Below, one piece after another: positions 7,713 to 16,993 of a DNA stretch of 64,000 nucleotides. The stretch covers positions 1-64,000 of the forward strand of contig CANMDW010000008.1 in the NCBI GenBank assembly GCA_947496705.1, given 5' to 3'. The notes under the pieces are model-generated. The model was not told the origin of the DNA. It was given only the letters and a program-made list of their open reading frames with translations, and searched no databases. Each line of letters opens with the position of its first letter. Within the stretch, counting starts at the first letter, position 1. This stretch comes from an uncultured Aquimarina sp. (GTDB taxonomy: Bacteria; Bacteroidota; Bacteroidia; Flavobacteriales; Flavobacteriaceae). A program made the position numbers and the translations under genes.

Positions 7713-10700
7713 TTATTTTGAGAAGTCGTTTGATGCATTGTTCTTATCCGGAATGATTTCCTTCTTTGTTTTATAATGTACCCGATTTCTCCAGTAAGAA
7801 AGTGCACCGAGGATGGTTATAAAGGCAATCGAATAAAAAACAGCAATGGGTGTGACTACTTTATCTCCACTGGCATAAGAGTGTAATCCTTTGAGGTAAA
7901 AATTCACTCCAAAATAGGTCATCAACACACTATAAATAGCAATTACAGAGGCCAGATTAAACCACCATCTGCCACGCAAACCGGGAACCAATCGCATGTG
8001 GATTACAAAAGCATAGATCATAATACTCACCAATGCCCAGGTTTCTTTTGGGTCCCAGCCCCAGTAACGGCCCCAGCTTTCATTGGCCCACATACCGCCC
8101 AAAAAGTTACCAATCGTGAGCATGACCAATCCAATGGTCAACGCCATCTCATTGATAATAGTGATCTCTTTGATGTTAAGATCCATTCGCTTCTTATTGG
8201 ATTTGGTGGTTAAGATCATTAATACTAAAGAAAGGATGCCTAAAATTGCCCCGACAAAGAATGGCCCGTAACTACCCACAATAATAGATACGTGTATCAA
8301 TACCCAATAGGAATCTAATACCGGTTGCAGGTTGGCAATGGCAGGATCTGTCCAGTTTTGATGCGCAAAAAATAAGATGATCGCTGCTACAAAGGTGGTC
8401 GCTGCGATGGTAAGATTACTTCTTCTCCCAAAGGCCAATCCAATAGCCAGTGTCATCCATGCTACATAGATCATAGACTCATAAGCATCGCTCCAAGGAG
8501 CATGACCGGAAACATACCAACGTATAATCAACCCTGCTGTATGTGCTATAAATAGTAGTATGACCAATGCGATAGTACTATTGATAAGGCCTCTGATCAC
8601 TTTTGAATCTTTAAATATTCTAAAAATCACAAACACCATCAAAAACAACCCAATGAGCATATAATATCGATATAGGGTCCTGAAGATATCATATTTGTTT
8701 AATGCGATTTCGGCTTTGATCTTTTTATCGGCGGGCAATACCTCACTTCCAAACTTTTTCTGGAAACTCCTGATACTTTCGACATATTGATCGGGTTTGC
8801 TATAATCTCCTGTTTTTCGGGCTTCCTGAAGGGATTGCCGATAAATAGGAATGATCTGTCGGGTGTATACAGAATCCATCCCGCTAAATTTAAATTCATT
8901 CAACTCGGGAACAGAAACCCATTTATTACCTTCATCCCCCGGAACAGGAAAAATCTTAAGGATTCCTCCTCCCAGTGCTTGATTGAGCAAGTAAAACTTC
9001 TCGTGTGTTTTTAAAAAATCTTTTTCAAAACTGCTGGGGGTATTGGTACTGCTTGCTCTTTCCAGATATGGATCCAGTTTATAGGAGCCATCAGGATTTA
9101 CCAAGTCAATAAGAGAAACTCTTCTCTCGGTTTTAGGAACTCCTAATATCCTGCGAATACTATCATTTTCCCTTTGTAATTCAATAATAGGAACACTATA
9201 CCAGATAAACGGATTTTCGACCATCGATACAAATACCTGATCTGCTGTGAGCCCTTCGTAAGTATCTTTTTTACTGAGTTTACGAAGTAATTCTGAAGAA
9301 AATGTATTTACCGGTTTCATTCTCCCCCGTTCATCCTGAATTACTATACTTCCAAATTTTTCTGCATGCTCCCCGGATACAGCATTCGTTTTAATAACAG
9401 AATCCAACTGTGATTTACTTGGTAGGGTTTGTAAATGATTTGCAGTATGATCTGGTTGTTGCTGTTGTTCTTGTGCAAAGGAAAAAGCAGAAACCACCAA
9501 TACCAAAAACATGGTTAATGCTTTCTTTTTTGACTTTACTTTATTCAGTTTTTTCTCTAAATCCTTGAAACGGGAGCCTTTTGTAAAAAGAATCAGCATC
9601 AACCCCAAATACAATAACATATATCCGGTATACGTGATCCATGTGCCCCAGCGGTCATGGTTTACCGATAACACCGTTCCTTTTTCGTCTGGATCAAAAG
9701 ATGCCTGAAAAAATCGATATCCCCTATGATCCAGCACATGATTCATATAAATATCAAAAGGACGGGCATCATTGTCTTCTACAATATCCACTTTGCTCAT
9801 AAAAGACTTGTATACCTTTTCTGTACCAGGGTATTTCTCGGCAATAAAATCATTCAGTTTTAGGGCAAAAGGCAATTCCATTTGCTTAGAACCATAGGCA
9901 AAATACATATCCAGCCCCGCCAGTGAGATTTTGGTCATATTGTTATTATATCCCTTCCCTCCCAGCAGTTTTACCTCTTTGGTTTCGCCATTGGTTGTAA
10001 CATCAAAAATCAAAGCATCCTGTTGTCCTTTGTCTTTAATTTCTATCGGAACCACATCATAAGTACCGGTAATCACAGGATCTGGAATTACAAACTGCAT
10101 TCCGGCAGTTTGATACAACGAACGAAGCATCAAAGGCTGCACACTGTCTTTAAACACCAATCCCTGGTGCTGATCGGCCATTCTCACATAGGAACCTTCA
10201 AACGGGGATACTATAAAATACTCATCATTCTCGTATGTAATATTGATAGCTCCCTGCGTAGGTTTATTAAAAGCTACCAATACATTATGGATATTAGACA
10301 CTTCACCTTCTTTCAAAAAATGGTCATGACGATTGCCATCTCCTGCTTCTACAATTTTTAAGTAACGTTCTCCATCATCAGAGGCTACCAATCCCATTTC
10401 GGCACCTTGTATAAAGTTTTTATATGCTATAGTAACCGGTTGTTGATTATAATCGGTATGGATAGTGAAACTGTTATTGGTCGCTTCGGCCAGCTCTAAT
10501 GCTTCAGAAATAATACGGCGACGAGGCTCTCCATTAATTTCACCATCCAGAAAGATGGTGAGATATGTTTTTTCTGAAAGAAAAGTAGCGGTAGTTTCCC
10601 CTTCACGGATCGGCATAACGCCCTCAAAACTGATATACCGGGTTACAAAGGCACCAATAATGATTAAAATAAAAGACAAGTGCAGCAATAAGGTGGCCCA

Positions 10701-10955
10701 TTTATCTCTCTTATAGAGTTTATATCTGAAAATATTTCCGCAGAAATTAATCGCAAAAAATACCATGATTGCCTCAAACCACCAGACATTATAAATCCAG
10801 ATTCTCGCAGCGGTAGTACCATAGGCGTCTTCCAAAAAAGTACCAACTCCCATAGAAGCCGCAAAAACAATAAATAAAACTGCTGTTAATCGTGTAGAGA
10901 ACAAAATACTCGCTAGCTTATCCTGCATATTACCTTTTCTTTTTTTGCTCGGCAA
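7713..10955 (-). CDS. ccsBA: Fused cytochrome c biogenesis protein ResB-CcsA (CcsBA)
   Basis: 1080 residues. The N-terminal half is ResB/CcsB-like: membrane helices at the start, large periplasmic loop, helix near 460 (WITYTGYMLLYLGLMLI). The C-terminal half is the CcsA haem-handling domain with the tryptophan-rich WWD segment (ANESWGRYWGWDPKETWAL) and flanking membrane helices. It exports haem and attaches it to CxxCH of periplasmic c-type cytochromes (System II). Fusion of the two subunits is usual in Bacteroidota. An internal signal-like segment (KKALTMFLVLVVSAFSFAQEQ) lies between the halves. The start may instead be the Met ten codons in (10928). Confidence 0.93.
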   Translation of the reverse strand: MPSKKRKGNMQDKLASILFSTRLTAVLFIVFAASMGVGTFLEDAYGTTAARIWIYNVWWFEAIMVFFAINFCGNIFRYKLYKRDKWATLLLHLSFILIIIGAFVTRYISFEGVMPIREGETTATFLSEKTYLTIFLDGEINGEPRRRIISEALELAEATNNSFTIHTDYNQQPVTIAYKNFIQGAEMGLVASDDGERYLKIVEAGDGNRHDHFLKEGEVSNIHNVLVAFNKPTQGAINITYENDEYFIVSPFEGSYVRMADQHQGLVFKDSVQPLMLRSLYQTAGMQFVIPDPVITGTYDVVPIEIKDKGQQDALIFDVTTNGETKEVKLLGGKGYNNNMTKISLAGLDMYFAYGSKQMELPFALKLNDFIAEKYPGTEKVYKSFMSKVDIVEDNDARPFDIYMNHVLDHRGYRFFQASFDPDEKGTVLSVNHDRWGTWITYTGYMLLYLGLMLILFTKGSRFKDLEKKLNKVKSKKKALTMFLVLVVSAFSFAQEQQQQPDHTANHLQTLPSKSQLDSVIKTNAVSGEHAEKFGSIVIQDERGRMKPVNTFSSELLRKLSKKDTYEGLTADQVFVSMVENPFIWYSVPIIELQRENDSIRRILGVPKTERRVSLIDLVNPDGSYKLDPYLERASSTNTPSSFEKDFLKTHEKFYLLNQALGGGILKIFPVPGDEGNKWVSVPELNEFKFSGMDSVYTRQIIPIYRQSLQEARKTGDYSKPDQYVESIRSFQKKFGSEVLPADKKIKAEIALNKYDIFRTLYRYYMLIGLFLMVFVIFRIFKDSKVIRGLINSTIALVILLFIAHTAGLIIRWYVSGHAPWSDAYESMIYVAWMTLAIGLAFGRRSNLTIAATTFVAAIILFFAHQNWTDPAIANLQPVLDSYWVLIHVSIIVGSYGPFFVGAILGILSLVLMILTTKSNKKRMDLNIKEITIINEMALTIGLVMLTIGNFLGGMWANESWGRYWGWDPKETWALVSIMIYAFVIHMRLVPGLRGRWWFNLASVIAIYSVLMTYFGVNFYLKGLHSYASGDKVVTPIAVFYSIAFITILGALSYWRNRVHYKTKKEIIPDKNNASNDFSK

Positions 10956-11066
10956 ATTTAGTGTTTTTAGTAGGATTTTACAGCAATATCATATGCTGAT
11001 TTAAGGGTTTTAACAGAAGTGTTAATCTTGTTCAATTTTTTGAGAGAACTTCCTTATTTTTGCCAG

Positions 11067-11831
11067 ATGCTTAAAGTTGTAATTCTTGGTGCTGGAAATG
11101 TAGCACAACACTTGTATACTGCTTTTCTGAATCAAAAATCGGTAGCAGTAATACAATGCTATAATCGTAAAGGAATATTGCTGCATCCTGATCAAAAAAA
11201 AGAGGATATCATAACAGATCTTAACAAACTGGCACAAGCCGATATGTATATACTGGCTCTAAGTGATGATGCTATTGAAGAGATCTCTTCTCAACTTCCA
11301 TTTGAGGATAGACTGGTAGTTCACACCTCGGGGAGTGTTCCTATGGATATTATGCAGAATTCGAATAAAAGAGGAGTATTGTATCCTTTACAGACATTTA
11401 GTAAGGATACAATGATAGATTTTGGTAGTATTCCCTTTTGTATTGAAGCCGAAGAAGAAAACGATATGATGCTGCTAAAAAAGCTGGCTTCTACCCTATC
11501 TGAAAAGATCTATGAAATATCTTCAGAACAGCGAAATATAGTACATGTATCTGCTGTATTTGTCAATAATTTCACTAATTATTTGTTTTCTATCGGAAAT
11601 GATATTTGTAAAGAAAATGATATTCCTTTCGATATTTTACATCCTTTAATCAAGGAAACAGCTCAAAAAGCAACAAAAATGAATCCGGATAAGGCACAAA
11701 CAGGCCCTGCTGTGCGAAATGATTCAAAAACAATAGAACGGCATTTAGAAGTTTTATCTCATCCTTCACAACAAGAAATATATAATATCCTCACAAAGGC
11801 TATACAATCTAAATATGGAAAAAAGTTATAA
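11067..11831 (+). CDS. Rossmann-like DUF2520 domain protein
   Basis: 254 residues from the ATG at 11067 (MLKVVILGAGNVAQHL). The longer frame from 11019 adds residues upstream of a classic Rossmann start and is unlikely. The N-terminal NAD(P)-binding fold carries GAGNVA; the C-terminal part is the helical DUF2520 domain (HVSAVFVNNFTNYLFSIG ... KMNPDKAQTGPAVRND). The family resembles short-chain pyrroline-5-carboxylate reductase/ketopantoate reductase folds but has no settled function. It overlaps the next gene (KdsC-like) by 17 bp, a pairing common in Bacteroidota. Confidence 0.85.
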   Translation: MLKVVILGAGNVAQHLYTAFLNQKSVAVIQCYNRKGILLHPDQKKEDIITDLNKLAQADMYILALSDDAIEEISSQLPFEDRLVVHTSGSVPMDIMQNSNKRGVLYPLQTFSKDTMIDFGSIPFCIEAEEENDMMLLKKLASTLSEKIYEISSEQRNIVHVSAVFVNNFTNYLFSIGNDICKENDIPFDILHPLIKETAQKATKMNPDKAQTGPAVRNDSKTIERHLEVLSHPSQQEIYNILTKAIQSKYGKKL

Positions 11832-12339
11832 AGAATACTTACAGCACATTACTACCTTTATTTTTGATGTAGATGGTGTACTTACCGACGGAACCGTTAT
11901 TATCGACACCCATGGAGAGTTGCTTAGAACCATGAATATTAAAGACGGTTATGCGCTTAAAACTGCTGTGCAACAAGGTTTTAATGTGTGTATCATTTCG
12001 GGAGGAAAAAATGAAGGTGTACGGCAAAGACTAAAAGGACTTGGAATAACCGATATATACCTGGGCGCACATCACAAAGTAGAGCAATTAGATGAGTATC
12101 TGGATATCTATAATATCAAAGCAGAAAATGTTTTATATATGGGTGATGATATTCCTGATATGCCGGTGATGCAAATGGTGGGATTACCTACTTGTCCGCA
12201 GGATGCCGTGGCCGAAATTAAAGAAATTTCAAAATATGTATCTTTTAAAAAAGGAGGAAAAGGATGCGTAAGAGATGTGATCGAACAGGTACTTAAGGTG
12301 CAGGGAAAATGGATCTCAGATTTTGATGCCGAAGCATGA
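11815..12339 (+). CDS. kdsC: KdsC-type HAD phosphatase (KDO-8-phosphate phosphatase)
   Basis: 174 residues, the usual length of the C0-type HAD phosphatase KdsC. Motif I is FDVDGVLTDG (Asp18, Asp20), motif II is ISGG, and motif III is MGDDIPDMPVM. It is predicted to remove phosphate from 3-deoxy-D-manno-octulosonate 8-phosphate in lipopolysaccharide core synthesis in the cytoplasm. Its start overlaps the DUF2520 gene, so the two are translationally coupled. Confidence 0.85.
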   Translation: MEKSYKEYLQHITTFIFDVDGVLTDGTVIIDTHGELLRTMNIKDGYALKTAVQQGFNVCIISGGKNEGVRQRLKGLGITDIYLGAHHKVEQLDEYLDIYNIKAENVLYMGDDIPDMPVMQMVGLPTCPQDAVAEIKEISKYVSFKKGGKGCVRDVIEQVLKVQGKWISDFDAEA

Positions 12340-12345
12340 TGTGGA

Positions 12346-12412
12346 AGTCGGGAGACCGAAGTTGAGAGTCGGGATTTTGGAGTTGGAAGACCGAAGTTGG
12401 AGGTTGGCAGTG
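12346..12412. repeat. Degenerate short direct repeats
   Basis: Strings of the type agtcgggagaccgaagttg and agttggaagaccgaagttgg follow the kdsC stop. They resemble the gtccgag/ccgaag repeats at the left edge of the window. No coding potential is seen. Confidence 0.6.
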
Positions 12413-12500
12413 CAAGTGGTTGAGAGTTATGCCTATATAAGTTGAAATTGAAAACAAAAAATTCAGTATTTAGTATTCATTATACAATAGCTTTTTATAC

Positions 12501-13073
12501 ATGAAACTCGTATTTGCCACCAATAATCTTAATAAACTAAGAGAGGTACAAGCTTTGGTTCCTCACCAAATCAAATTATTAAGCCTTGCCGATATCGGAT
12601 GTGAAGAAGATATCCCCGAAACTTCACAAACCATAGAAGGTAATGCCAAACAAAAAGCTAGATACATCAAAGAGCATTATGGTTATAACTGTTTTGCAGA
12701 TGACACAGGTCTTGAGGTTGAAGCCCTGGATGGAGCTCCCGGTGTGTATTCTGCCAGATATGCCGGGAAAGCAAAAGATGCAAATGCCAATATGGATAAG
12801 CTTTTGAAAGAGCTGGCAGGAATAGAAAATCGCAATGCACAATTTAAAACAGTAATCGCTTTAGTACTAGATGATACATTAGAAACATTCACCGGAATTT
12901 GTAAAGGCAGTATTACACCAGACAAAAAAGGGGAAGGTGGTTTTGGATATGATCCTGTTTTTTTACCCAAAGGCTATACCAAAACCTTTGCAGAACTTCT
13001 GCTATCTGAAAAAAATAAGATTGGCCATCGCGGAAAAGCAATGGATCTGTTGCTTAAGTTTTTGAATCGCTAA
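12501..13073 (+). CDS. rdgB: RdgB/Ham1 non-canonical purine NTP pyrophosphatase
   Basis: 190 residues with the family signatures: N-terminal FATNNLNKLREV, FADDTGLEVEALDGAPGVYSARYAG, and GGFGYDPVFLP near the C-terminus. It hydrolyses dITP, ITP and XTP to monophosphates, keeping deaminated purines out of DNA and RNA. It converges on the CPBP protease gene, overlapping its 3' end by 4 bp. Confidence 0.95.
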   Translation: MKLVFATNNLNKLREVQALVPHQIKLLSLADIGCEEDIPETSQTIEGNAKQKARYIKEHYGYNCFADDTGLEVEALDGAPGVYSARYAGKAKDANANMDKLLKELAGIENRNAQFKTVIALVLDDTLETFTGICKGSITPDKKGEGGFGYDPVFLPKGYTKTFAELLLSEKNKIGHRGKAMDLLLKFLNR

Positions 13074-13702
13074 CCAGCTCCGGGAAATGCCAGCATCTCT
13101 CCCATACCAACGGTAAACAACCAGTTACCATAGATCGCATGTTCAACCGAAACCAGTGTGGTAGATTTTGTCTTTTGATAGGTATAGGCAAACAATACCC
13201 CACCTATAAATGTGAGTAGCTGTACCAAAAAGCTTCCTAAAAAAAGATGTGCCAACGAGAAAAGAGTGGCATTTATAAAAATAAAAAGCCACTTATTTGT
13301 AATCAATCCGCTATAGCGCTCATAAAAAAAAGTTCTATAGATTATTTCCTGGGGCCAAACCGATAAAAATGTATAAATAAACAAAATGATAACCCATAAT
13401 TGAGGGTTTTTAATTACAACCGAAAATAATTTATCGGGAGCCACAAAAAAAACATATAATCCCGTCACAATCATTACAATAGCCAATTTGATAATCGTTT
13501 CTTTCCAAAAGGGTTTCCAATATTCCCGATCTGGAAATCTCAATTTTAAATGACCCTTTCTTTTAAGGAATATTAAAATGTATATAAACCCCAAAACCGT
13601 TATAATCATTTTAACCTGTATAGGATATGGATATAAAAAACTTAACGGAAGTAAAACAAATAAAAGAAATAATTCTACTCCCCTGTATATAGTTGATTGC
13701 AT
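13070..13702 (-). CDS. CPBP-family intramembrane metalloprotease-like protein
   Basis: 210 residues with about six to seven hydrophobic helices. The CAAX-protease/bacteriocin-processing (CPBP, ABI) motifs are visible: PQEIIYRTFFYERY in place of the usual EExxxR, then SLAHL and VEHAIYGN with the zinc-ligand histidines. The first glutamate is Gln here, a variant I recall from this Bacteroidota subfamily, so activity is uncertain. The 1.8-kb region upstream of its start holds the small-RNA array. Confidence 0.8.
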   Translation of the reverse strand: MQSTIYRGVELFLLFVLLPLSFLYPYPIQVKMIITVLGFIYILIFLKRKGHLKLRFPDREYWKPFWKETIIKLAIVMIVTGLYVFFVAPDKLFSVVIKNPQLWVIILFIYTFLSVWPQEIIYRTFFYERYSGLITNKWLFIFINATLFSLAHLFLGSFLVQLLTFIGGVLFAYTYQKTKSTTLVSVEHAIYGNWLFTVGMGEMLAFPGAG

Positions 13703-13808
13703 AGCCCTGGTTTTTGACTAATTTCTGTATAAAAAATGAAAGCTGCACGATTAAAATCATCTTAATACAAAATAATAATGATTATTAGATCTTATCAACT
13801 CCTAAAAC

Positions 13809-13934
13809 AAAAAATAAGCCTCTGTGGTACCGAGGCTTATTTTAACTTAAGTAAAATAGTATGAAAAAAAGTTAGTTCAGTTCAATGGGGCTAATCAATA
13901 TTTTAATAGTTGTTACGTTTATTTCTTTTGAACA
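13809..13934 (-). ncRNA. Predicted small RNA 1 of tandem array
   Basis: Minus strand. Promoter: TTTG (13968-13971), 22 bp, TATATTTG (13938-13945). Transcript about 125 nt with the C-rich segment TTAGCCCCATTG, ending in an intrinsic terminator (stem AATAAGCCTC/GAGGCTTATT at 13813-13841, then a U-tract). This copy has a different 3' part: it lacks the middle CAGT/ACTG hairpin, and the terminator loop is GGTACCA-like instead of C-rich. Its 5' half is nearly identical to copies 2-4. Confidence 0.65.
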
Positions 13935-14126
13935 CTTCAAATATATATCCTCTTCATAAAAATCCCACAAATTGATTGTAATAAAATTATTTTTTATCGA
14001 TTAAAAGCATAAAATATAGACAAAAAAACATAAACATTATATAAAACTCATCCAAAGAGGAATCATTCAGCGATTATATGGGTTCTTTACAAAAGAAAAT
14101 AATTGTGCTATTTGATAACATCAAAT

Positions 14127-14259
14127 AAAAAAAGCCTCTTGGGGGAAGAGGCTTTGATAATTCAGTCTTTGGGGCGAAAACTGATTTTAAAAAAAGTTAG
14201 TTCAGTTCAATGGGGCTAATCAATATTTTAATAGTTGTTACGTTTGTTTCTTTTGAACA
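14127..14259 (-). ncRNA. Predicted small RNA 2 of tandem array
   Basis: Minus strand. Promoter: TTTG (14293-14296), 22 bp, TATATTTG (14263-14270). Transcript about 132 nt with three C-rich stretches: TTAGCCCCATTG, the loop of a CAGT..ACTG hairpin (CGCCCCAAAG), and the loop of the terminator AAAGCCTCTTCCCCCAAGAG (14131-14155), followed by seven U. An ATCGATTAA box lies 28 bp beyond the -33 element (14321). Confidence 0.7.
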
Positions 14260-14450
14260 CTTCAAATATATATCCTCTTCATAAAAATCCCACAAATAGA
14301 TTATAACAAAATTATATTTTATCGATTAAATGCATAAATGCAAGATTAAATGCATAAATATCATAAAAAAGACCATCTAAAGAGGAATCATTTAGCGATC
14401 ATATGAGTTCTTTACAAAAGAAAATAATTGTGCTATTGATAATATCACAT

Positions 14451-14583
14451 AAAAAAAGCCTCTTGGGGGAAGAGGCTTTGATAATTCAGTCTTTGGGGCG
14501 AAAACTGATTTTAAAAAAAGTTAGTTCAGTTCAATGGGGCTAATCAATATTTTAATAGTTGTTACGTTTGTTTCTTTTGAACA
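14451..14583 (-). ncRNA. Predicted small RNA 3 of tandem array
   Basis: Minus strand. Promoter: TTTG (14617-14620), 22 bp, TATATTTG (14587-14594). Same three C-rich elements as copy 2, with a terminator hairpin at 14455-14479 and a seven-U tract. ATCGATTAA upstream box at 14645. The array period to copies 2 and 4 is 324 and 325 bp. Confidence 0.7.
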
Positions 14584-14775
14584 CTTCAAATATATATCCT
14601 CTTCATAAAAATCTTACAAATAGATTGTAATAAAATTATTTTTTATCGATTAATAACATAAATACAGGGTTAAATGCATAAATATCGTAAAAAAGATCAT
14701 CTAAAGAGGAATCATTTAGCGATCATATGGGTTCTTTACAAAAGAAAATAATTGTGCTATTTGATAACATCACAT

Positions 14776-14908
14776 AAAAAAAGCCTCTTGGGGGAAGAGG
14801 CTCTGATAATTCAGTCTTTGGGGCGAAAACTGATTTTAAAAAAAGTTAGTTCAGTTCAATGGGGCTAATCAATATTTTAATAGTTGTTACGTTTGTTTCT
14901 TTTGAACA
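14776..14908 (-). ncRNA. Predicted small RNA 4 of tandem array
   Basis: Minus strand. Promoter: TTTG (14942-14945), 22 bp, TATATTTG (14912-14919). Same architecture as copies 2 and 3; terminator hairpin near 14781-14802 with one changed base at the stem foot. ATCGATTAA upstream box at 14970. Confidence 0.7.
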
Positions 14909-15098
14909 CTTCAAATATATATCCTCTTCATAAAAATCTTACAAATAGATTGTAATAAAATTATTTTTTATCGATTAATAACATAAATACAGGGTTAAAT
15001 GCATAAATATCGTAAAAAAGATCATCTAAAGAGGAATCATTTAGCGATCATATGGGTTCTTTACAAAAGAAAATAGTTGAATCATATGACTGCAAAGC

Positions 15099-15243
15099 AA
15101 AAAAATAAGCCTCTTGGGGGAAGAGGCTTATTATTAGGTTAGGGGTCAAATAATTCTAAAAGAACTATTCTCTTGGGGCAAAAAAAAGTATAAAACAATC
15201 AATCAAACAATTCCAATTTTTCTCTTACTCTTTTTCTTTTATA
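15099..15243 (-). ncRNA. Predicted small RNA 5, diverged copy of array
   Basis: Minus strand. Promoter: TTTG (15277-15280), 22 bp, TAGATTTG (15247-15254); upstream box ATCGATTAAAAGCA at 15306-15319. The body is diverged, yet it keeps C-rich stretches (TTGCCCCAAGAG, TTGACCCCTAAC) and the terminator AATAAGCCTCTTCCCCCAAG (15104-15132) with a U-tract. It does not keep the short plus-strand ORF found opposite copies 1-4. Selection on promoter, C-rich elements and terminator therefore favours a minus-strand RNA as the functional product. Confidence 0.65.
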
Positions 15244-15479
15244 CTTCAAATCTAGGATATCCTATTATTCTTATAGCAAAATCGTGGGCAAGTAAAATTT
15301 AAATAATCGATTAAAAGCAAATAAAACCGATAAAATACCAATTCCTTTTAGATTAACTACTTTTTATATGCTTCGAGGTATATTATTTTAGTGTTTTAAA
15401 GAATTAAACTCAAACAAGACGTTGCATAACTTTCATTAATATCGTAACATTACATTCATAAAATTTCTGGTTTATTTAT

Positions 15480-16964
15480 ATGGAAAGTCAAAACATCACT
15501 CCTACCGACCCTCAAAACGAAGCTATTATTGAAAATAAAGAATTAAATATTTGGGAAGCATTACTACCTGTGGTAATTCTGGTAGCAATGTTATTTTACA
15601 ATGTTTCCTTTGCCTTTGGCGATGATGCATTAAGCGGTAGTAATCAGTTTATCTTATTACTAGGTGCTGCTGTTGCGGCTATTGTAGGTTTCTTTAATAA
15701 AGTTTCTTACAAACAAATGATGGAAGAAGTGGCCAGAAATGTAAAATCAACCACCGGAGCACTCCTTATTTTATTAATGGTAGGATCGCTGGCAGGAACC
15801 TGGCTAATCAGTGGTATCATTCCAACTATGATCTATTATGGCTTGCAAATTTTGAATCCAACTATCTTTCTGGCTGCCTGTGTAATCATTTGTGCCATCA
15901 TATCTATTGCAACCGGAAGCTCATGGACCACCTCTGCAACGGTAGGTATTGCTCTTATAGGGATTGGTGATACTCTAGGTATTTCTCTGGGAATGACTGC
16001 CGGCGCTGTCATCTCTGGTGCTTATTTTGGGGATAAAATGTCCCCTTTATCAGATACGACCAATCTCGCTCCCGCAATGGCAGGTGGGGAATTATTTTCG
16101 CATATAAAATATATGACCTATACTACAGTTCCAACAATTGTAATTACACTCATAGTTTTTATCATTATAGGTTTTGCCATCGATACATCGGGAACACCAG
16201 AAATTAAAGAACAGTTAGAAGCCATCGATGGTGCTTTTACTATTTCTCCGTGGTTATTTATCGTTCCTGTTCTGGTCATTGGGCTAATTATTAAGAAAAC
16301 ACCGCCACTAATCGCATTATTGGCAGGAACCTTAATGGGTGCCATTGCTGCAATCATTGCACAGCCTGAAATCGTTATGAATATTGCAGGAAGTACCGAA
16401 CTCACCTTTAACGCTGCCTATATAGGTGTAATGAAAGCGATGACTGTAGATACAGCGGTAGCAACTACCAGTGCCGAACTTAATGATTTGTTTTCTGCAG
16501 GAGGCATGTATGGTATGTTAGGCACCATATGGTTGATTGTATGTGCCATGGTCTTTGGAGGTGTGATGGATGCTATTGGAGCTTTGGCAAGAATTAGTAA
16601 AGCTCTGTTAAACTTATTTGATTCTGTATTTGGGCTTTTTGCCAGTACCGTGGTTAGTTGCCTGGCATTAAACGTTACTGCTTCAGATCAATATCTGGCT
16701 ATTGTGGTACCCGGAAGAATGTATGCCAAAGCGTTTAAAGATAAAGGGCTTGCACCAGAAAATTTAAGTCGTACTCTTGAAGACTCTGGTACGGTCACCT
16801 CGGTTTTAGTCCCCTGGAATACCTGTGGAGCCTATCAAAGTGGTGTATTGGGTGTACCCGTAATGGATTATTTCTTTTTTGCTATTTTTAACTGGTTGAG
16901 TCCGTTTACGACACTTTTCTTTGCAGCATTCAGAATAAAGATCAAACAATTAGTGCAAGACTAG
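15480..16964 (+). CDS. nhaC: Na+/H+ antiporter, NhaC family
   Basis: 494 residues, about 11-12 membrane helices. NhaC-type features include SSWTTSATVGIALIGIGDTLG, ISGAYFGDKMSPLSDTTNLAPA and a C-terminal SVLVPWNTCGAYQSG. It exchanges cytoplasmic Na+ for protons (possibly malate/lactate variants), fitting a marine lifestyle. Transcribed divergently from the small-RNA array, whose fifth promoter lies about 200 bp upstream. Confidence 0.92.
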   Translation: MESQNITPTDPQNEAIIENKELNIWEALLPVVILVAMLFYNVSFAFGDDALSGSNQFILLLGAAVAAIVGFFNKVSYKQMMEEVARNVKSTTGALLILLMVGSLAGTWLISGIIPTMIYYGLQILNPTIFLAACVIICAIISIATGSSWTTSATVGIALIGIGDTLGISLGMTAGAVISGAYFGDKMSPLSDTTNLAPAMAGGELFSHIKYMTYTTVPTIVITLIVFIIIGFAIDTSGTPEIKEQLEAIDGAFTISPWLFIVPVLVIGLIIKKTPPLIALLAGTLMGAIAAIIAQPEIVMNIAGSTELTFNAAYIGVMKAMTVDTAVATTSAELNDLFSAGGMYGMLGTIWLIVCAMVFGGVMDAIGALARISKALLNLFDSVFGLFASTVVSCLALNVTASDQYLAIVVPGRMYAKAFKDKGLAPENLSRTLEDSGTVTSVLVPWNTCGAYQSGVLGVPVMDYFFFAIFNWLSPFTTLFFAAFRIKIKQLVQD

Positions 16965-16993
16965 GTTTTAATATCCTGTAGACGATTAACTTC

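Larger units (their letters stand above)
13866..15075. repeat. Tandem array of ~325-bp units (four near-identical copies)
   Basis: Near-identical units with anchor positions 13885, 14210, 14534 and 14859 (steps 325, 324, 325). Each unit contains the body and promoter of one predicted small RNA plus an AT-rich spacer with ATCGATTAA and, on the plus strand, GGTTCTTTACAAAAGAA. A fifth, diverged small-RNA unit follows to 15319. No ordinary gene lies between 13703 and 15479. Confidence 0.9.

Noticed and set aside
14090..15115. Second plus-strand micro-ORF starting MGSLQKK in the array units
   Set aside because: It is disrupted by a one-base deletion in unit 2 and has different ends in each copy, so there is no sign of selection for coding.
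13703..15479. CRISPR array
   Set aside because: The repeat period is about 325 bp with near-identical whole units, promoters and terminators; there are no short repeats with unique spacers and no cas genes.
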